From assembly GCA_032595675.1 (NCBI GenBank), contig JAVQMD010000001.1, forward strand, positions 1,892,640 to 1,956,639: a stretch of 64,000 nt of DNA, in the 5' to 3' direction. The notes under the pieces were generated by a model. It did not search any database. It was not told where the DNA came from and worked only from the letters and a program-made list of their open reading frames with translations. This document shows, piece after piece, positions 44,919 through 54,138 of the stretch (position 1 is its first letter; each line of letters begins with the position of its first letter). The translations under genes and the position numbers were made by a program. Source of the DNA: Candidatus Electrothrix rattekaaiensis (GTDB taxonomy: Bacteria; Desulfobacterota; Desulfobulbia; Desulfobulbales; Desulfobulbaceae).

Positions 44919-46079
44919 TCAAGGCGTTTCAAAATGAAGAATAAGACGAAGTATCTCACCTTCTTCCTGATACCGCAGTCGTTTTCCCATTTCCCTTTTC
45001 ATCATGGGCACACCGCGCCCGAGGCCGTCGACAAACTTCATATTATCCAAGTATTTCAGAAGAAAATGATTTCTCGGAGCCGAGTTGCCTGTCAGAATTT
45101 TTTCTATGGTCAAGGTATTGGGAAGTCTGCCCGGAGAAATAACCTCCAGGCGGTCACGGAAGATGTACACGGCGGTCTTCCTGTTGGCAATGGAATAGTC
45201 GCGGTGACAAACCGCATTCACAACCGCCTCTCTGATGACATTATCCGAAACAGCAGGACGCTCTTCACGTTGAAGACCGGAAAAGGTCGCCGGACGTGGA
45301 AGAAAGGTGCGTATCTTTGCCCTTGTTTGACGAATCAGCTCTGGCAGGGTTCCGACAATTTCCTGTTTATCGAGCAAATCATCAATAAGCTCTGCTCCGT
45401 CAAAGACCGCAAACACAAGAGCACTCTGCGGCAGTCTTCGTTGCGGTTCACGACCAAACAGCAACAGCCCGCCGACGCTTACCTGTTCCTCACCTTCCCG
45501 GTTAAGCAGGATATCGGCATTGACCAGCAAACGTCGTTTATCAACCTCTTCCAGCGCAAGATAATCAATACTGTAATAATCCGACCAGTAGTCATGCAGT
45601 TTTTTTTCATCCAGATCCGCCTGCTGCGTTCCTTCCAACGGAGCAATATCAAAATGTACTAATCCGGCCTGTTGAAACAATCGGCTCAATTCCTCTTTAG
45701 TCGCCATACGGTTGGTGGAACCGACCCTGACCCAGAACTTGCCGTCAATAGTTTGATACGGTTTATCAAGACCGCGCGGGACTTCAATAATAAGCAGCTG
45801 CTTCCCCCCGAATCTGCATAGAAATATTTCCGGTCGGGTTGCTGGTACAACATTATTACGCACAACATTGGCGGCCCATTCTTCGATATCCTTTCTGCTG
45901 CCGATACCTGTCACAGTGCCGTTGTCATCTACCCCGATCAGGAGCGTTCCGCCGTTGGTATTGGAAAAAGCTACGATCTCCTTGGCCAGACTCTCTGGAC
46001 GAACATCCGACCGTTTAAACTCAACACCCCCGTTTTCTCCCTGCTCTATCAGCGACTGAATTTCCGCCATACTCCTCAT
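44919..46079 (-). CDS. AlbA_2/RecG-like putative regulator
   Basis: The 386-residue protein has an N-terminal Schlafen/AlbA_2 domain (GVEFKRSDVRPESLAKEIVAFSNTNGGTLLIGVDDNG) and a C-terminal ATPase-like helix-turn domain of the kind annotated as RecG-related (REAVVNAVCHRDYS, LEVISPGRLPNTLT, GLGRGVPMM). It has no helicase motifs. Such proteins are probably transcriptional regulators or nucleic-acid-binding stress proteins. Confidence 0.82.
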   Translation of the reverse strand: MRSMAEIQSLIEQGENGGVEFKRSDVRPESLAKEIVAFSNTNGGTLLIGVDDNGTVTGIGSRKDIEEWAANVVRNNVVPATRPEIFLCRFGGKQLLIIEVPRGLDKPYQTIDGKFWVRVGSTNRMATKEELSRLFQQAGLVHFDIAPLEGTQQADLDEKKLHDYWSDYYSIDYLALEEVDKRRLLVNADILLNREGEEQVSVGGLLLFGREPQRRLPQSALVFAVFDGAELIDDLLDKQEIVGTLPELIRQTRAKIRTFLPRPATFSGLQREERPAVSDNVIREAVVNAVCHRDYSIANRKTAVYIFRDRLEVISPGRLPNTLTIEKILTGNSAPRNHFLLKYLDNMKFVDGLGRGVPMMKREMGKRLRYQEEGEILRLILHFETP

Positions 46080-46116
46080 GTGTCACCTTGAACCCGCCGA
46101 TATTGACAACAGATAT

Positions 46117-46593
46117 TTACAATTCAATATATAAGGGAAAATCAGGAACCAATCCAGATCGTTTAAGCTCCCCCTTACGGTCAAAAAAACTCATATTACC
46201 CTGCTCCGTACAAAGCCAGAATTCCAACGCCCCCTGTTCAAAATAAAGCATTCTTTTTTCATCCATTTCCTTATGTGTATTGCTGGAAGAAAAGACCTCA
46301 ACGCAGATTTCCGGGCAGACCGAACACTCTATCTCATTTTTTATTATTGAAAAAACCGCATCCGAAGCCCAGGCTACATCAGCCACCTTTGTTCCCTTTC
46401 CGGTGGCAACAGCGCATTCCGGCAAAGTCTTTCCTGTTTGGAGCAAAGATCGCAAGAGAAATTCCAGCTCACCCTGAAAGGCTGAATGAGAGACTTTCAC
46501 CGGAGTCATGAGTATTTTTCCATCTTCATCAAGCTCAATCTTAAACGGCAGATTTTTCAGCCTCGGATGTTCACAGACTTCCTGCCAATTCAT
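46117..46593 (-). CDS. Uma2 family (DUF820) putative nuclease
   Basis: This 158-residue protein shows the Uma2 pattern of a PD-(D/E)xK-type fold: VADVAWAS (Asp), EICVEVFSSSN (Glu) and LYFEQGALEFWLCT near the C-terminus. Uma2 proteins are abundant, poorly characterised and often multicopy. It is just upstream of the AlbA_2 gene. Confidence 0.82.
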   Translation of the reverse strand: MNWQEVCEHPRLKNLPFKIELDEDGKILMTPVKVSHSAFQGELEFLLRSLLQTGKTLPECAVATGKGTKVADVAWASDAVFSIIKNEIECSVCPEICVEVFSSSNTHKEMDEKRMLYFEQGALEFWLCTEQGNMSFFDRKGELKRSGLVPDFPLYIEL

Positions 46594-46651
46594 AACAACC
46601 GCCTCATATAGATTTTATCTGTTGAAAATAATTTCTCGGAGGTACCCTGGG

Positions 46652-47278
46652 TCAAAAATAAGGATTCCCTTCCGCCTCATCCCCGATGGTCGATTGAAAA
46701 CCGCCATAGCCGTGCCCAGGCCAGACAACCGTTTCCGACGGCAGGGTCAGTAGACGTTTCCGGATGGACTGAGAAAGCTGCGGCATGGAACCGCCCGGAA
46801 AATCGGTACGCCCAACCCCTCCGACAAAAAGGGTGTCACCGGTAAAACAATTCGGCTTATTATACAGACAGACCCCGCCCGGAGTATGCCCCGGCGTGTG
46901 AATTACGGTCAGTGTTTCTTCACCGATGATAATCTTTTCGCCATCTTCAATCACAATATCAGCCGGAGGTGATTCCGGCAACCCGAGCATAGAAAAATAG
47001 CTCTTTGCGTCTGCGGTGCTGAAAAACTCGGCATCTGATCGATGCATGAGAATCTGTGCCCCTGTGGCCTCCCGAATAGGCCCGTTAGAGCAGACATGGT
47101 CAGGATGACCGTGGGTATTGATGATGTATATCACATCAAGATTATGCTCTTTGCATGCAGCGAGAATTTTTTCTTCATCTCCGCCCGGATCAATGACGGC
47201 TGCCTTGCCTGTCTTTTCACAGGAAACAATATAGCAGCAAACGCTCATCATACCGACTGTCAGCTGTTGTATTTTCAT
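46652..47278 (-). CDS. MBL-fold metallo-hydrolase (glyoxalase II-like)
   Basis: From the ATG at 47278 the protein has 208 residues. Metal ligands are clear: NTHGHPDHVCSNG, HTPGHTPGG and the aspartate of CFTGDTLFVGGVGR, then WPGHGYG. It resembles compact GloB/YcbL-type thioester hydrolases. It lies downstream of mrp on the same strand, separated by 139 bp. Confidence 0.88.
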   Translation of the reverse strand: MKIQQLTVGMMSVCCYIVSCEKTGKAAVIDPGGDEEKILAACKEHNLDVIYIINTHGHPDHVCSNGPIREATGAQILMHRSDAEFFSTADAKSYFSMLGLPESPPADIVIEDGEKIIIGEETLTVIHTPGHTPGGVCLYNKPNCFTGDTLFVGGVGRTDFPGGSMPQLSQSIRKRLLTLPSETVVWPGHGYGGFQSTIGDEAEGNPYF

Positions 47279-47417
47279 AGTAACGGATTCTACTCTCTTC
47301 TGTTCAGGTGGATCGGGTATCAACCAAAAGCCGTCCCGTTAATTCCGATTTGGCTTCTGGTTGCAAAAAGCTTCTTGCTTCTTAATAAAAGCTGCCCTTG
47401 GACTTAGGACTCAGGAC

Positions 47418-48419
47418 TCAGCAATCGCATTTATCTGGGTCACATCCGCCGTCGCCGCAACCGCATCCACAGCTGGACTCAGCAACGTTTTGCAAAGCAG
47501 TTGCCATTTTCAAGCCTCCTGCTGGCTTAATTTCTTCCCGTTTAACCGGCAAACGCCGTTCAACGGCTTCCACCACAGCGGCAAAAGCCTGCACAGCCGG
47601 ACTGTTCTCATCGGATGAAAGATAAGGTTGCCCGCTGTCGCCACCGATAACGACTCTCGGGTCCATAGGTACTTTGCCGAGAAAGGGCAGCTCAAAGTCA
47701 CGGGCGGTCTTTTCCCCGCCGCCGGAACTGAAAATATCCACGGTTTTCTGACAATGGGGACAGATAAAACCGGACATATTTTCAACCACCCCGATAATGG
47801 GCATTTCAACGGTCTTGCAAAAGTTTATGGATTTACGAACATCAGCCAGAGCCACAGCCTGGGGAGTGGTGACAACTAGAGCCTGCACATTGGGAATGGT
47901 TTGCGCCACGGATAAAGGCTCGTCACCGGTTCCCGGAGGAGCGTCAACAACAAGATAGTCCAGTTCGCCCCAGTCCATATCAGCGACAAACTGACGAATA
48001 GCCTGGATTTTCAGCGGACCGCGCCAGATAATCGCCTCATCCCTGTCCTTCATCATATATTCTAGGGAAACCACTTTCACATTCTCATTATACAGCAACG
48101 GCGGCACTAAACCGTTTGCTGACTGGCGAGTCTCCAAGGATTCAGTTAAATCGAGCATCCGGCAGATATCCGGCCCGTGCAGATCCACATCCATCAGGCC
48201 GACTCTATGCCCCTTTTTAGCAAGACCTAGAGCAAGATTCACAGCAACGGTGGATTTCCCAACGCCGCCCTTACCGCTCATCACCAAAATTTTATGTCTG
48301 ATCTTACCGAGTGATCGGGTAATAGCAATATCCTGTTGAGCAACTTGTGCATCGGCAGAATGGCACGTTGAATGGTCCTCACTCTCACATGAACCGCATG
48401 AACTCATCATATCCTCCAT
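47418..48419 (-). CDS. mrp: Mrp/ApbC-type Fe-S carrier ATPase
   Basis: The 333-residue protein has a deviant Walker A motif SGKGGVGKSTVAVNLA, DVDLHGPD, DAPPGTGDEPLS and the cluster-binding CPHC pair of the Mrp/NBP35 family. N-terminal cysteines (SSCGSCESEDHSTC) and a Cys-rich tail (CGCGCGDGGC and DPDKCDC) are extra metal-site candidates. It would assemble and transfer iron-sulfur clusters, fitting a genome with many Fe-S and heme enzymes. Confidence 0.92.
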   Translation of the reverse strand: MEDMMSSCGSCESEDHSTCHSADAQVAQQDIAITRSLGKIRHKILVMSGKGGVGKSTVAVNLALGLAKKGHRVGLMDVDLHGPDICRMLDLTESLETRQSANGLVPPLLYNENVKVVSLEYMMKDRDEAIIWRGPLKIQAIRQFVADMDWGELDYLVVDAPPGTGDEPLSVAQTIPNVQALVVTTPQAVALADVRKSINFCKTVEMPIIGVVENMSGFICPHCQKTVDIFSSGGGEKTARDFELPFLGKVPMDPRVVIGGDSGQPYLSSDENSPAVQAFAAVVEAVERRLPVKREEIKPAGGLKMATALQNVAESSCGCGCGDGGCDPDKCDC

Positions 48420-48658
48420 TGAATAACGAGATAAAAACTACGAAAAAAGGCGAGTGAGCAATCTTCCCGATCAATCGCCTTTGAAAAATAAATCATAATC
48501 ATCCTGAGTCCAACGCTGCTCAGAGGGCAACAGAAGTCAGGATGCGACATGACATTTATGTCGTATTTACATGATCTGCATTCTAACGCCGCCCCTCTGA
48601 AAAGCAATAAAAAAACTTCAACACACGCAACCGACTCTCATATCGTGTAAAAACTTTC

Positions 48659-51043
48659 TTACTCTCTGGTCCGCGCCAAAGGATGATAGCGATTTAAATC
48701 AAAAAGCCCTGCTTCAACCGGTTGTTCCTGAAAAAAGCGTTGCTGAAACCAATCATACTCCTGCCAAAATTGCGGGTCAGCCCGGTTGATGCCGTACCCG
48801 ACAAAACGGTCGATCTCAGCCTCTTCCGCCTTTTCTTTATTGGACAGCAGTTCTAGGAAATCTGGAAGTTCCTGCTCATGAATTTTGAAAAAATAATTCG
48901 GATATGACCCGACAAAACCGGGCAGAATATCCAGATTGTCCTTTGAGGAATCCAGCACATTTTTTTCAAGGAGCATAGCGTAATAAGAGACATTATCATG
49001 CCAGCGATTGACCACGATGGTAAAACAGGCATCCGGTCTGTTCTCGCGCACTATGCGGACAAACGCCAGATTGGCCTTATAACTGTTGAAATACGACAAC
49101 AGTGCCGAATCCGGCCCGGTCACCGCGCGAAATCCTTTCAGGATTTCCTGATCCGTTTCCAGACGCGCTGGTACCGGCGGCGCACTGCTGTCCGCCTTGA
49201 GATAATTTACCGGATCAAAGCTTATCTCTGCTGAAGGCGGGATCTCTTGACGAACGATGTGCTCGATAAACTCTCTTTTCGGATCATCCGAAGTAAAGGA
49301 AATTGCGGCAGGCAGAAAAGGAGCTGTGGCATCAAGTAAAGTACTCTCCGCACCGAGGTACCAGGACTGTTGCATCTTTATCCGCTGATCCGCTGGCATA
49401 AAATTGAGAAAACCAAGCTCGCCTTCCCGGCGTAACTTATCCATGTACAGACGTACTGCTGTCTGATGGCCCAGCGTGCCGTACACATCAAAGCCAGCAA
49501 CCAGAGAATAATAAATGCGCTCAAGCAAAGGATAATCAACCACCCAAAGCGTTCGAGGCAGACTGCCCAGGACGCCCCGATGCACGGATGCACTGTCAAA
49601 ATGGCGATACACTGTCAGCAGCGGTGCATCTTTGACCCGTTCGCCTTTCCAGATCGCTTCATAGCCCAGCCCTTTATCATAATTGGCTGTATAAAAATCC
49701 TGCCGGGATCGAAGATAGCGGAGCGATGCTTGATGGTACTTATTATCGATAACAGCAGTAATCATTTCCTTCATGGAAAATTCCGAGCCTCGCTCAATAG
49801 GCATTATCAGATTGTTCTCATTCATACGGAGAAAGCCCGGATACTTGATACTCAGATCATATTTCGGATCAAAAAACATGATCCAGAAATGATCGTTAAT
49901 CACATTGAGCGCAACCTGCCCTCGGCAGACCGGACCGCGAATAAAGGTCATGATGATATAGTGCGCATTATCCAGAAGGAAACGATAGCGGGAGGTAGCC
50001 GGGATCTGTTCAAAAACAACAAAGGGATTGGCACTGAGCTTGATGTCGTAGCCGACAAGATGTGGCTCCTCTACCCATTTCGACATAATAAATAATTCCT
50101 TGAAGCGGGCCAGCATCCAGCTATCAAAATGAACAACCATATGGGTCTTGTGAACAAGAGTGGAATGGATCTTTCGGAAACGATAAAAAAAGGTATCGGT
50201 TTCAGGGTCATCATAAGGCCGGACAGTGGCAATCAGATCAATGGGCTGACCAGGAGGCGTTCTGGACCGCACCAGCTCATAATATTCGTTGGTATCAGTC
50301 TGAAACTTAATATGGGCAAGAAAATAATGCTCGTAGAGGTAGCGAGAGGTCATCCTGTGCTTAGGATCAGCCATATTCAGAAAGGCTTCCCAACGTTCTA
50401 TCCGGGCCTGATCCGCCGGTTTAGGGATAATCAGCTTCTGCTGCTGTTCCGAGGTCGGCCCTTGCCCACCCTGAGCCAGCCAACCGGCAATCAGGCTGAA
50501 CTCCTGTTTTGTTAACGGAGGAAAACCAAAGGGCATTCCCCGGTTGGGATGTTTGTCCAGATAACTCCCCAGCTCGTTTCCGTTTTCAGCACAGGTTAAA
50601 TCGTCCGCCTCTGACTGATACTCACCGCTGCTCTTCGGGTGCTCCATCTTATGGGCAAGCAACCGTAACAGAAGAGAGTCATTGAAACCGGCTTCAGCGG
50701 TATTTTTAGTTACCGTATAAAAGCCCTTGTCCCGCCATTCTTCGGTTGTTCTGGCATCAAAAAAGAGTCGGGTGGGATCCATCGTCTTCAAGCGTTGCGC
50801 ATTATAGATGGCCTCTTTGCTCGCTCCCCGATCCAAGCCCTCGTAGGAACTGAGCTTCAATTGGCAGGGAGAATTATAGCAGGAATGGCAGACCACGCAG
50901 CGTTTATCCAGCAAAGGCTTGACATCACGCAAATAGTCAACCGGGCGGTCCGGCATCAGTATTTGAACAGGGGGAGGGGGGGGTGCACAGGCGGTCAGCA
51001 GGGCAAAAAGAAGGGCGTAGAGGAACAATTTGACGGGGGACAT
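48659..51043 (-). CDS. cti: Fatty acid cis/trans isomerase (heme lipoprotein)
   Basis: This 794-residue exported protein has a lipoprotein signal (LLFALLTAC, Cys19), so it is probably membrane-anchored in the periplasm. A c-type heme motif (CVVCH, 49-53) within CVVCHSCYNSPCQLKLSSYEG and the following GASKEAIYNAQRL, DPTRLFFDA and NRGMPFGFPPLTKQEF are typical of Cti. The enzyme turns cis into trans unsaturated fatty acids in situ, stiffening membranes under solvent or heat stress. Confidence 0.93.
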   Translation of the reverse strand: MSPVKLFLYALLFALLTACAPPPPPVQILMPDRPVDYLRDVKPLLDKRCVVCHSCYNSPCQLKLSSYEGLDRGASKEAIYNAQRLKTMDPTRLFFDARTTEEWRDKGFYTVTKNTAEAGFNDSLLLRLLAHKMEHPKSSGEYQSEADDLTCAENGNELGSYLDKHPNRGMPFGFPPLTKQEFSLIAGWLAQGGQGPTSEQQQKLIIPKPADQARIERWEAFLNMADPKHRMTSRYLYEHYFLAHIKFQTDTNEYYELVRSRTPPGQPIDLIATVRPYDDPETDTFFYRFRKIHSTLVHKTHMVVHFDSWMLARFKELFIMSKWVEEPHLVGYDIKLSANPFVVFEQIPATSRYRFLLDNAHYIIMTFIRGPVCRGQVALNVINDHFWIMFFDPKYDLSIKYPGFLRMNENNLIMPIERGSEFSMKEMITAVIDNKYHQASLRYLRSRQDFYTANYDKGLGYEAIWKGERVKDAPLLTVYRHFDSASVHRGVLGSLPRTLWVVDYPLLERIYYSLVAGFDVYGTLGHQTAVRLYMDKLRREGELGFLNFMPADQRIKMQQSWYLGAESTLLDATAPFLPAAISFTSDDPKREFIEHIVRQEIPPSAEISFDPVNYLKADSSAPPVPARLETDQEILKGFRAVTGPDSALLSYFNSYKANLAFVRIVRENRPDACFTIVVNRWHDNVSYYAMLLEKNVLDSSKDNLDILPGFVGSYPNYFFKIHEQELPDFLELLSNKEKAEEAEIDRFVGYGINRADPQFWQEYDWFQQRFFQEQPVEAGLFDLNRYHPLARTRE

Positions 51044-51370
51044 GGCGGCTCCGGGATTACAGGTTTACAACTATCTGCTTTCTCCTCATATACTTTTTTT
51101 AGCAGGGAATTTCGTCAAGCTTCTGTCGGATGAAGAGCAAATGTGTTTGTAATAGACTTGTTCCCATATAGTAAAATATTTCTTGTTGAATCCCTTACAA
51201 AAAAAATCGGACAGATGACGATATTTTCATTTTTCCGCAGCCGCTCCTGTCACCTCGGCAGGGTATAAAAAAAGCAGAAAGGGGAAGAAGAAGACAGGGG
51301 CAGATCATTCTCGCAGGATTATCTTTCTTCCTTATGCACCTAAATCATTTCATTATTCAAGGAGAACACC
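51044..51370. other. Intergenic region between cti and the 51.4-kb gene
   Basis: This 327-bp divergent spacer must hold both promoters. A TATAAA box at 51263-51268 may serve the plus-strand gene. I see no repeat or RNA structure that stands out. Confidence 0.4.
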
Positions 51371-51679
51371 ATGAAAAAACAAACAGCAATTTTCGTTCTG
51401 GCCCTATTGAGCATCTGTTCTGTTCATGCTTTTGCCGCCGATGATTCACGACGTGGAGAAAGACGGGAAGGAGGACATCACCAGCCACCACCGGAAGCGT
51501 ACACTGCTTGTGAAGGAAAGAAGAGCGGAGATCAGGCTGAGCTCACCGGCCCTCGGGGAGACAGCGTCACAGGTACTTGTGTCGAAGAAAAGAACGGTGA
51601 TCGTCTTTTTCTTCGACCAGACCGACCGCCTGAAAGATCTAAAGACCGCCGAGGCGGTGAAGAACAATCAAGGAACTAG
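51371..51679 (+). CDS. Small periplasmic protein, unknown function
   Basis: This 102-residue protein has a signal peptide (MKKQTAIFVLALLSICSVHA, FA-A cut). The mature part is very charged, rich in Arg, Gly and Pro, with two cysteines (AYTACEGKK and TGTCVEEK) that could form a disulfide or bind metal. AGGAG precedes the ATG. The REP-like palindrome follows the stop. No family identified. Confidence 0.7.
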   Translation: MKKQTAIFVLALLSICSVHAFAADDSRRGERREGGHHQPPPEAYTACEGKKSGDQAELTGPRGDSVTGTCVEEKNGDRLFLRPDRPPERSKDRRGGEEQSRN

Positions 51680-51687
51680 AAAGGTAG

Positions 51688-51708
51688 GGGGCACGGCGTG
51701 CCGTGCCC
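51688..51708. repeat. GC-rich palindrome, copy 2 (REP-like)
   Basis: Identical to the GGGCACGGC-GT-GCCGTGCCC element at 12171-12191. It stands in the 75-bp space between two convergent genes. Confidence 0.8.
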
Positions 51709-51754
51709 TTATGTTACGCGATACCCGTTCACAAACCGACAGCCTGTCATTTCC

Positions 51755-52249
51755 TCATACTGACTCCCTTGCAAAGGCAGGAAAGACCTCACGCAAGAGA
51801 TGCTCGTCAACCTGTTCCATGAGCTGCTCCTCATATTCATCTTCAGAAAAATAATGCGAGACGATTCTATCGTCCGGCTCTGGATCAGTTGATCTCCCGA
51901 CAAAATCAGGGGACAGGAGAACAGACTCTATTTCATCAAGACATGAGCGGTTATTCTCTATCCAGCGCTGACAATCGTCGTGGCTGCCGATATAGGTAAA
52001 GATCAGACGGTGTTCCCGTTTCAAACCAATCAAACGAAATCCGCAGGACAGGCTGTATTTCCGGCAATCTTTGAGACGAAATTCTCCGTTATACGTGCGC
52101 CTGCATTCTGCTTTCTTGTCCAAAGAATTTTGCTGCAAACGGGTCATGATGCTCTCCGCTCGCTGCAAGATATCCCGCTCTTTTTTTCCACCCTTACGCA
52201 TGGCTTCGAACTGCTTTACAAGATTTCTAGTTTGATGAATTTCCAACAT
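51755..52249 (-). CDS. RelE/ParE-like toxin-fold protein
   Basis: The 164-residue protein has a central RelE-type pattern: FRLKDCRKYSLSCGFRLIGL, then HRLIFTYIGSHDDCQRWIENN. The acidic C-terminal 55 residues are additional. A good ribosome-binding site (GGAG) precedes the ATG. No antitoxin gene is visible on either side, so it may be an orphan, or the acidic tail may serve a regulatory role. Confidence 0.6.
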   Translation of the reverse strand: MLEIHQTRNLVKQFEAMRKGGKKERDILQRAESIMTRLQQNSLDKKAECRRTYNGEFRLKDCRKYSLSCGFRLIGLKREHRLIFTYIGSHDDCQRWIENNRSCLDEIESVLLSPDFVGRSTDPEPDDRIVSHYFSEDEYEEQLMEQVDEHLLREVFPAFARESV

Positions 52250-52636
52250 GATAGGAGCTCCTTCTCGTGGTCACCGACAGTCTGGCAGCTTTGCTAACTT
52301 CGCCTTGATGACAGAAGAAGAGATGCCAGTACAGTGAAATAAATTCGTTCAGACGACTCGTTGTTCGCCTGATTTGCCGGAAAGAAAAAGCAAGACATGG
52401 GGTGATAATGATAATCACCAAGGGTCTGAGATTAAGGCGTAACAGGCAGGAATAAAGTCGCCGTGTTTTTTTGCCGTCCCGGACCGGGTCGGCTGTTATT
52501 ACGGCATACTCAGATGCAGCGATGAGGGGCAGTCAACATTATGTCGTTTCTCAGCAAGTGTTCTTCTCCTGAGCCTTTCTGGATCAGTCAGGTTCAGGAG
52601 AAGATGGGTAGCAATAAGGTTAAAATCAGGTCAGGA
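52250..52636. other. Intergenic region before the RelE-like gene
   Basis: This 387-bp gap holds the RelE-like gene leader, a CCCGG-A-CCGGG palindrome near 52481 and the strong hairpin at 52563-52603. A minus-strand frame at 52227-52421 overlaps the gene start and lacks family features, so no gene is called. Confidence 0.5.
52563..52603 (-). terminator. Strong hairpin after the DsbC-like gene
   Basis: A 13-bp stem (52563-52575 with 52591-52603, one G-U pair) around a 15-base loop lies about 35 bp after the stop. There is no T tract, so it may be an mRNA 3' stabiliser or attenuated stop signal in place of a classical terminator. Confidence 0.5.
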
Positions 52637-53452
52637 TTATTTTTTCTTTTCTTCTTTCTCCATCTCCTTGAGGGAGGATATAATCTGATCCGCCTTTTTA
52701 AATCCAGGAAGAACTCGTCCGTCAGGCATAATCAAAGTCGGCGTGGAGGTTATGTAAAACTCTTTGGCTAAGGCGATATTCTTATCAACGACATCACTAT
52801 CGCAGTCCGGTGCAGCCAGATGCTTCTTGGCCAAGCTGTCTTCCAGGAGTTTTATGGCTTTGTCATTTTCTCCTTTCAGTCTGGCACAGACGATGGTTTG
52901 CGCCTTGGACTTGGCATTCGGGTGCATAGCCAAAGGAAACATTTTAATAAAAAAAGCGATATCGGGCTGCTGCTCAACAACTTTTTTCATTTCTGAATGC
53001 AGCTTGCTACAGTAGGCACACTCTGGATCATCAAATACTATGATCTTATTTTCCGCAGCAGAATCGCCGAGAACAAGGGCATCATCCAAGGGGATCTTCG
53101 AACGATCAATCTTGTTCATTTTAACAAAATTTTCCTGGGTCACATTTTCATTACTCTTCAGCCTGATCACGTTCCCGCTAATCAGATAGCTCTTTGAAAA
53201 ATCAAGATAAAAGGGAAGCTTTTGGCCGTTATAAACAGCCTCGACATCCCAAAGCCCTGGCACTTCGCTGCGTTTAACATCCAGAACATCCGTAACCTTG
53301 CCTTTGAGCAATTGGGCGACCTCATCTCGGTTAACAGAATGACAATCCCGACAATCGCCAGCACCGCAACCCGCTTCTTGAAAGGCTATTGCCTGGCTAC
53401 TAGAGAGCAAAGTAACAATAAAAAAAGAAAGAATAATTTTATGGTGTTTCAT
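52637..53452 (-). CDS. DsbC-like thiol-disulfide protein with N-terminal heme motif
   Basis: The 271-residue protein has a signal peptide (to SSSQAIAF). A CGAGDCRDCHS segment containing a c-type heme motif (CRDCH) follows, then a DsbC-type N-terminal domain (VTDVLDVKRSEVPGLWDVEA) and a thioredoxin fold with the active site DDPECAYCSKL and cis-Pro TSTPTLIMPDGR. It probably isomerises or reduces disulfides in the periplasm, perhaps in cytochrome c maturation. Heme attachment is a prediction from the motif. Confidence 0.85.
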   Translation of the reverse strand: MKHHKIILSFFIVTLLSSSQAIAFQEAGCGAGDCRDCHSVNRDEVAQLLKGKVTDVLDVKRSEVPGLWDVEAVYNGQKLPFYLDFSKSYLISGNVIRLKSNENVTQENFVKMNKIDRSKIPLDDALVLGDSAAENKIIVFDDPECAYCSKLHSEMKKVVEQQPDIAFFIKMFPLAMHPNAKSKAQTIVCARLKGENDKAIKLLEDSLAKKHLAAPDCDSDVVDKNIALAKEFYITSTPTLIMPDGRVLPGFKKADQIISSLKEMEKEEKKK

Positions 53453-53761
53453 AATAGCTATAAAAAAATAATAAGTTTTTTCCGTTTATTCGACAAACCA
53501 GTGTTCATCCTCTGTCGGTTTTGGCAAGACATGTATTAAATCCAGCACCGCGTACACAAGAATCAGTCTACAATTTTTCATCCATAAAAGCAAGGTTGGT
53601 TCATTTGTTAAAAACTCCTGGTGTATTTGATATTTTTTTCTCAAACAAACATAGAAAAATAGGCATAAAAAAAGATCGCAAGCTTTTGCCCGCGACCCTT
53701 TTCTTACGTCCAATATCCTTTACCGCGACTCAAGACACCTCTGAACCGTAAAAAATCCCTC
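53453..53761. other. Intergenic region with terminator
   Basis: This 309-bp spacer contains the terminator of the 53762 gene and the leader of the DsbC-like gene. A minus-strand frame (53486-53713) runs through the terminator and is not called. Confidence 0.5.
53667..53697 (-). terminator. Rho-independent terminator
   Basis: The minus strand reads GGTCGCGGGC-AAAA-GCTTGCGATC followed by seven T residues: a 10-bp stem with G-U wobbles. It ends the 53762-53998 gene. Confidence 0.85.
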
Positions 53762-53998
53762 TTATGCCTTTTTTCCTTTCTCTATACGAACGTCCAAACC
53801 GGCCTTGCGGTATGCCTGAGAAAACTTTTCTACTTTCGCTTTATCATCGGAACTGAAAAGCTTACGAGGACGACCATTTAACAACGTCTTCCGCACCCGC
53901 TCCTCAGACAACTTCGTGATGCGCTGTATCATCACGATACATTCCTTTTCTTTGGCTCCAGTAAACAAACGCCCCTGAGAAATTAAATGGTATTCCAT
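53762..53998 (-). CDS. Small conserved-looking hypothetical protein
   Basis: This 78-residue basic protein has the pattern YHLISQGRLFTGAKEKE, then RITKLSEERVRKTLLNG and a closing KFSQAYRKAGLDVRIEKG. This recalls short alpha-beta domains found at the N-terminus of some membrane proteins (a G-x-LxxG...A..Y...L..AG pattern). The resemblance is weak. Its own terminator supports a real gene. Confidence 0.6.
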   Translation of the reverse strand: MEYHLISQGRLFTGAKEKECIVMIQRITKLSEERVRKTLLNGRPRKLFSSDDKAKVEKFSQAYRKAGLDVRIEKGKKA

Positions 53999-54138
53999 CG
54001 ACAGCCCCTATCTTCAAATCATTAAAAAATGATGATTCTTAATTAACATACGTGCCCCGCTGATACTAAAAAATTATCTTACAGTTTTTTATATGTTCCA
54101 GCAACAATCTTCTTTCTGTCGGCACGCCCTGTTACCGA

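Noticed and set aside
52227-52421. Small minus-strand frame that might be an antitoxin for the RelE-like gene
   Set aside because: It overlaps the RelE-like start and begins with a hydrophobic stretch with no DNA-binding pattern.
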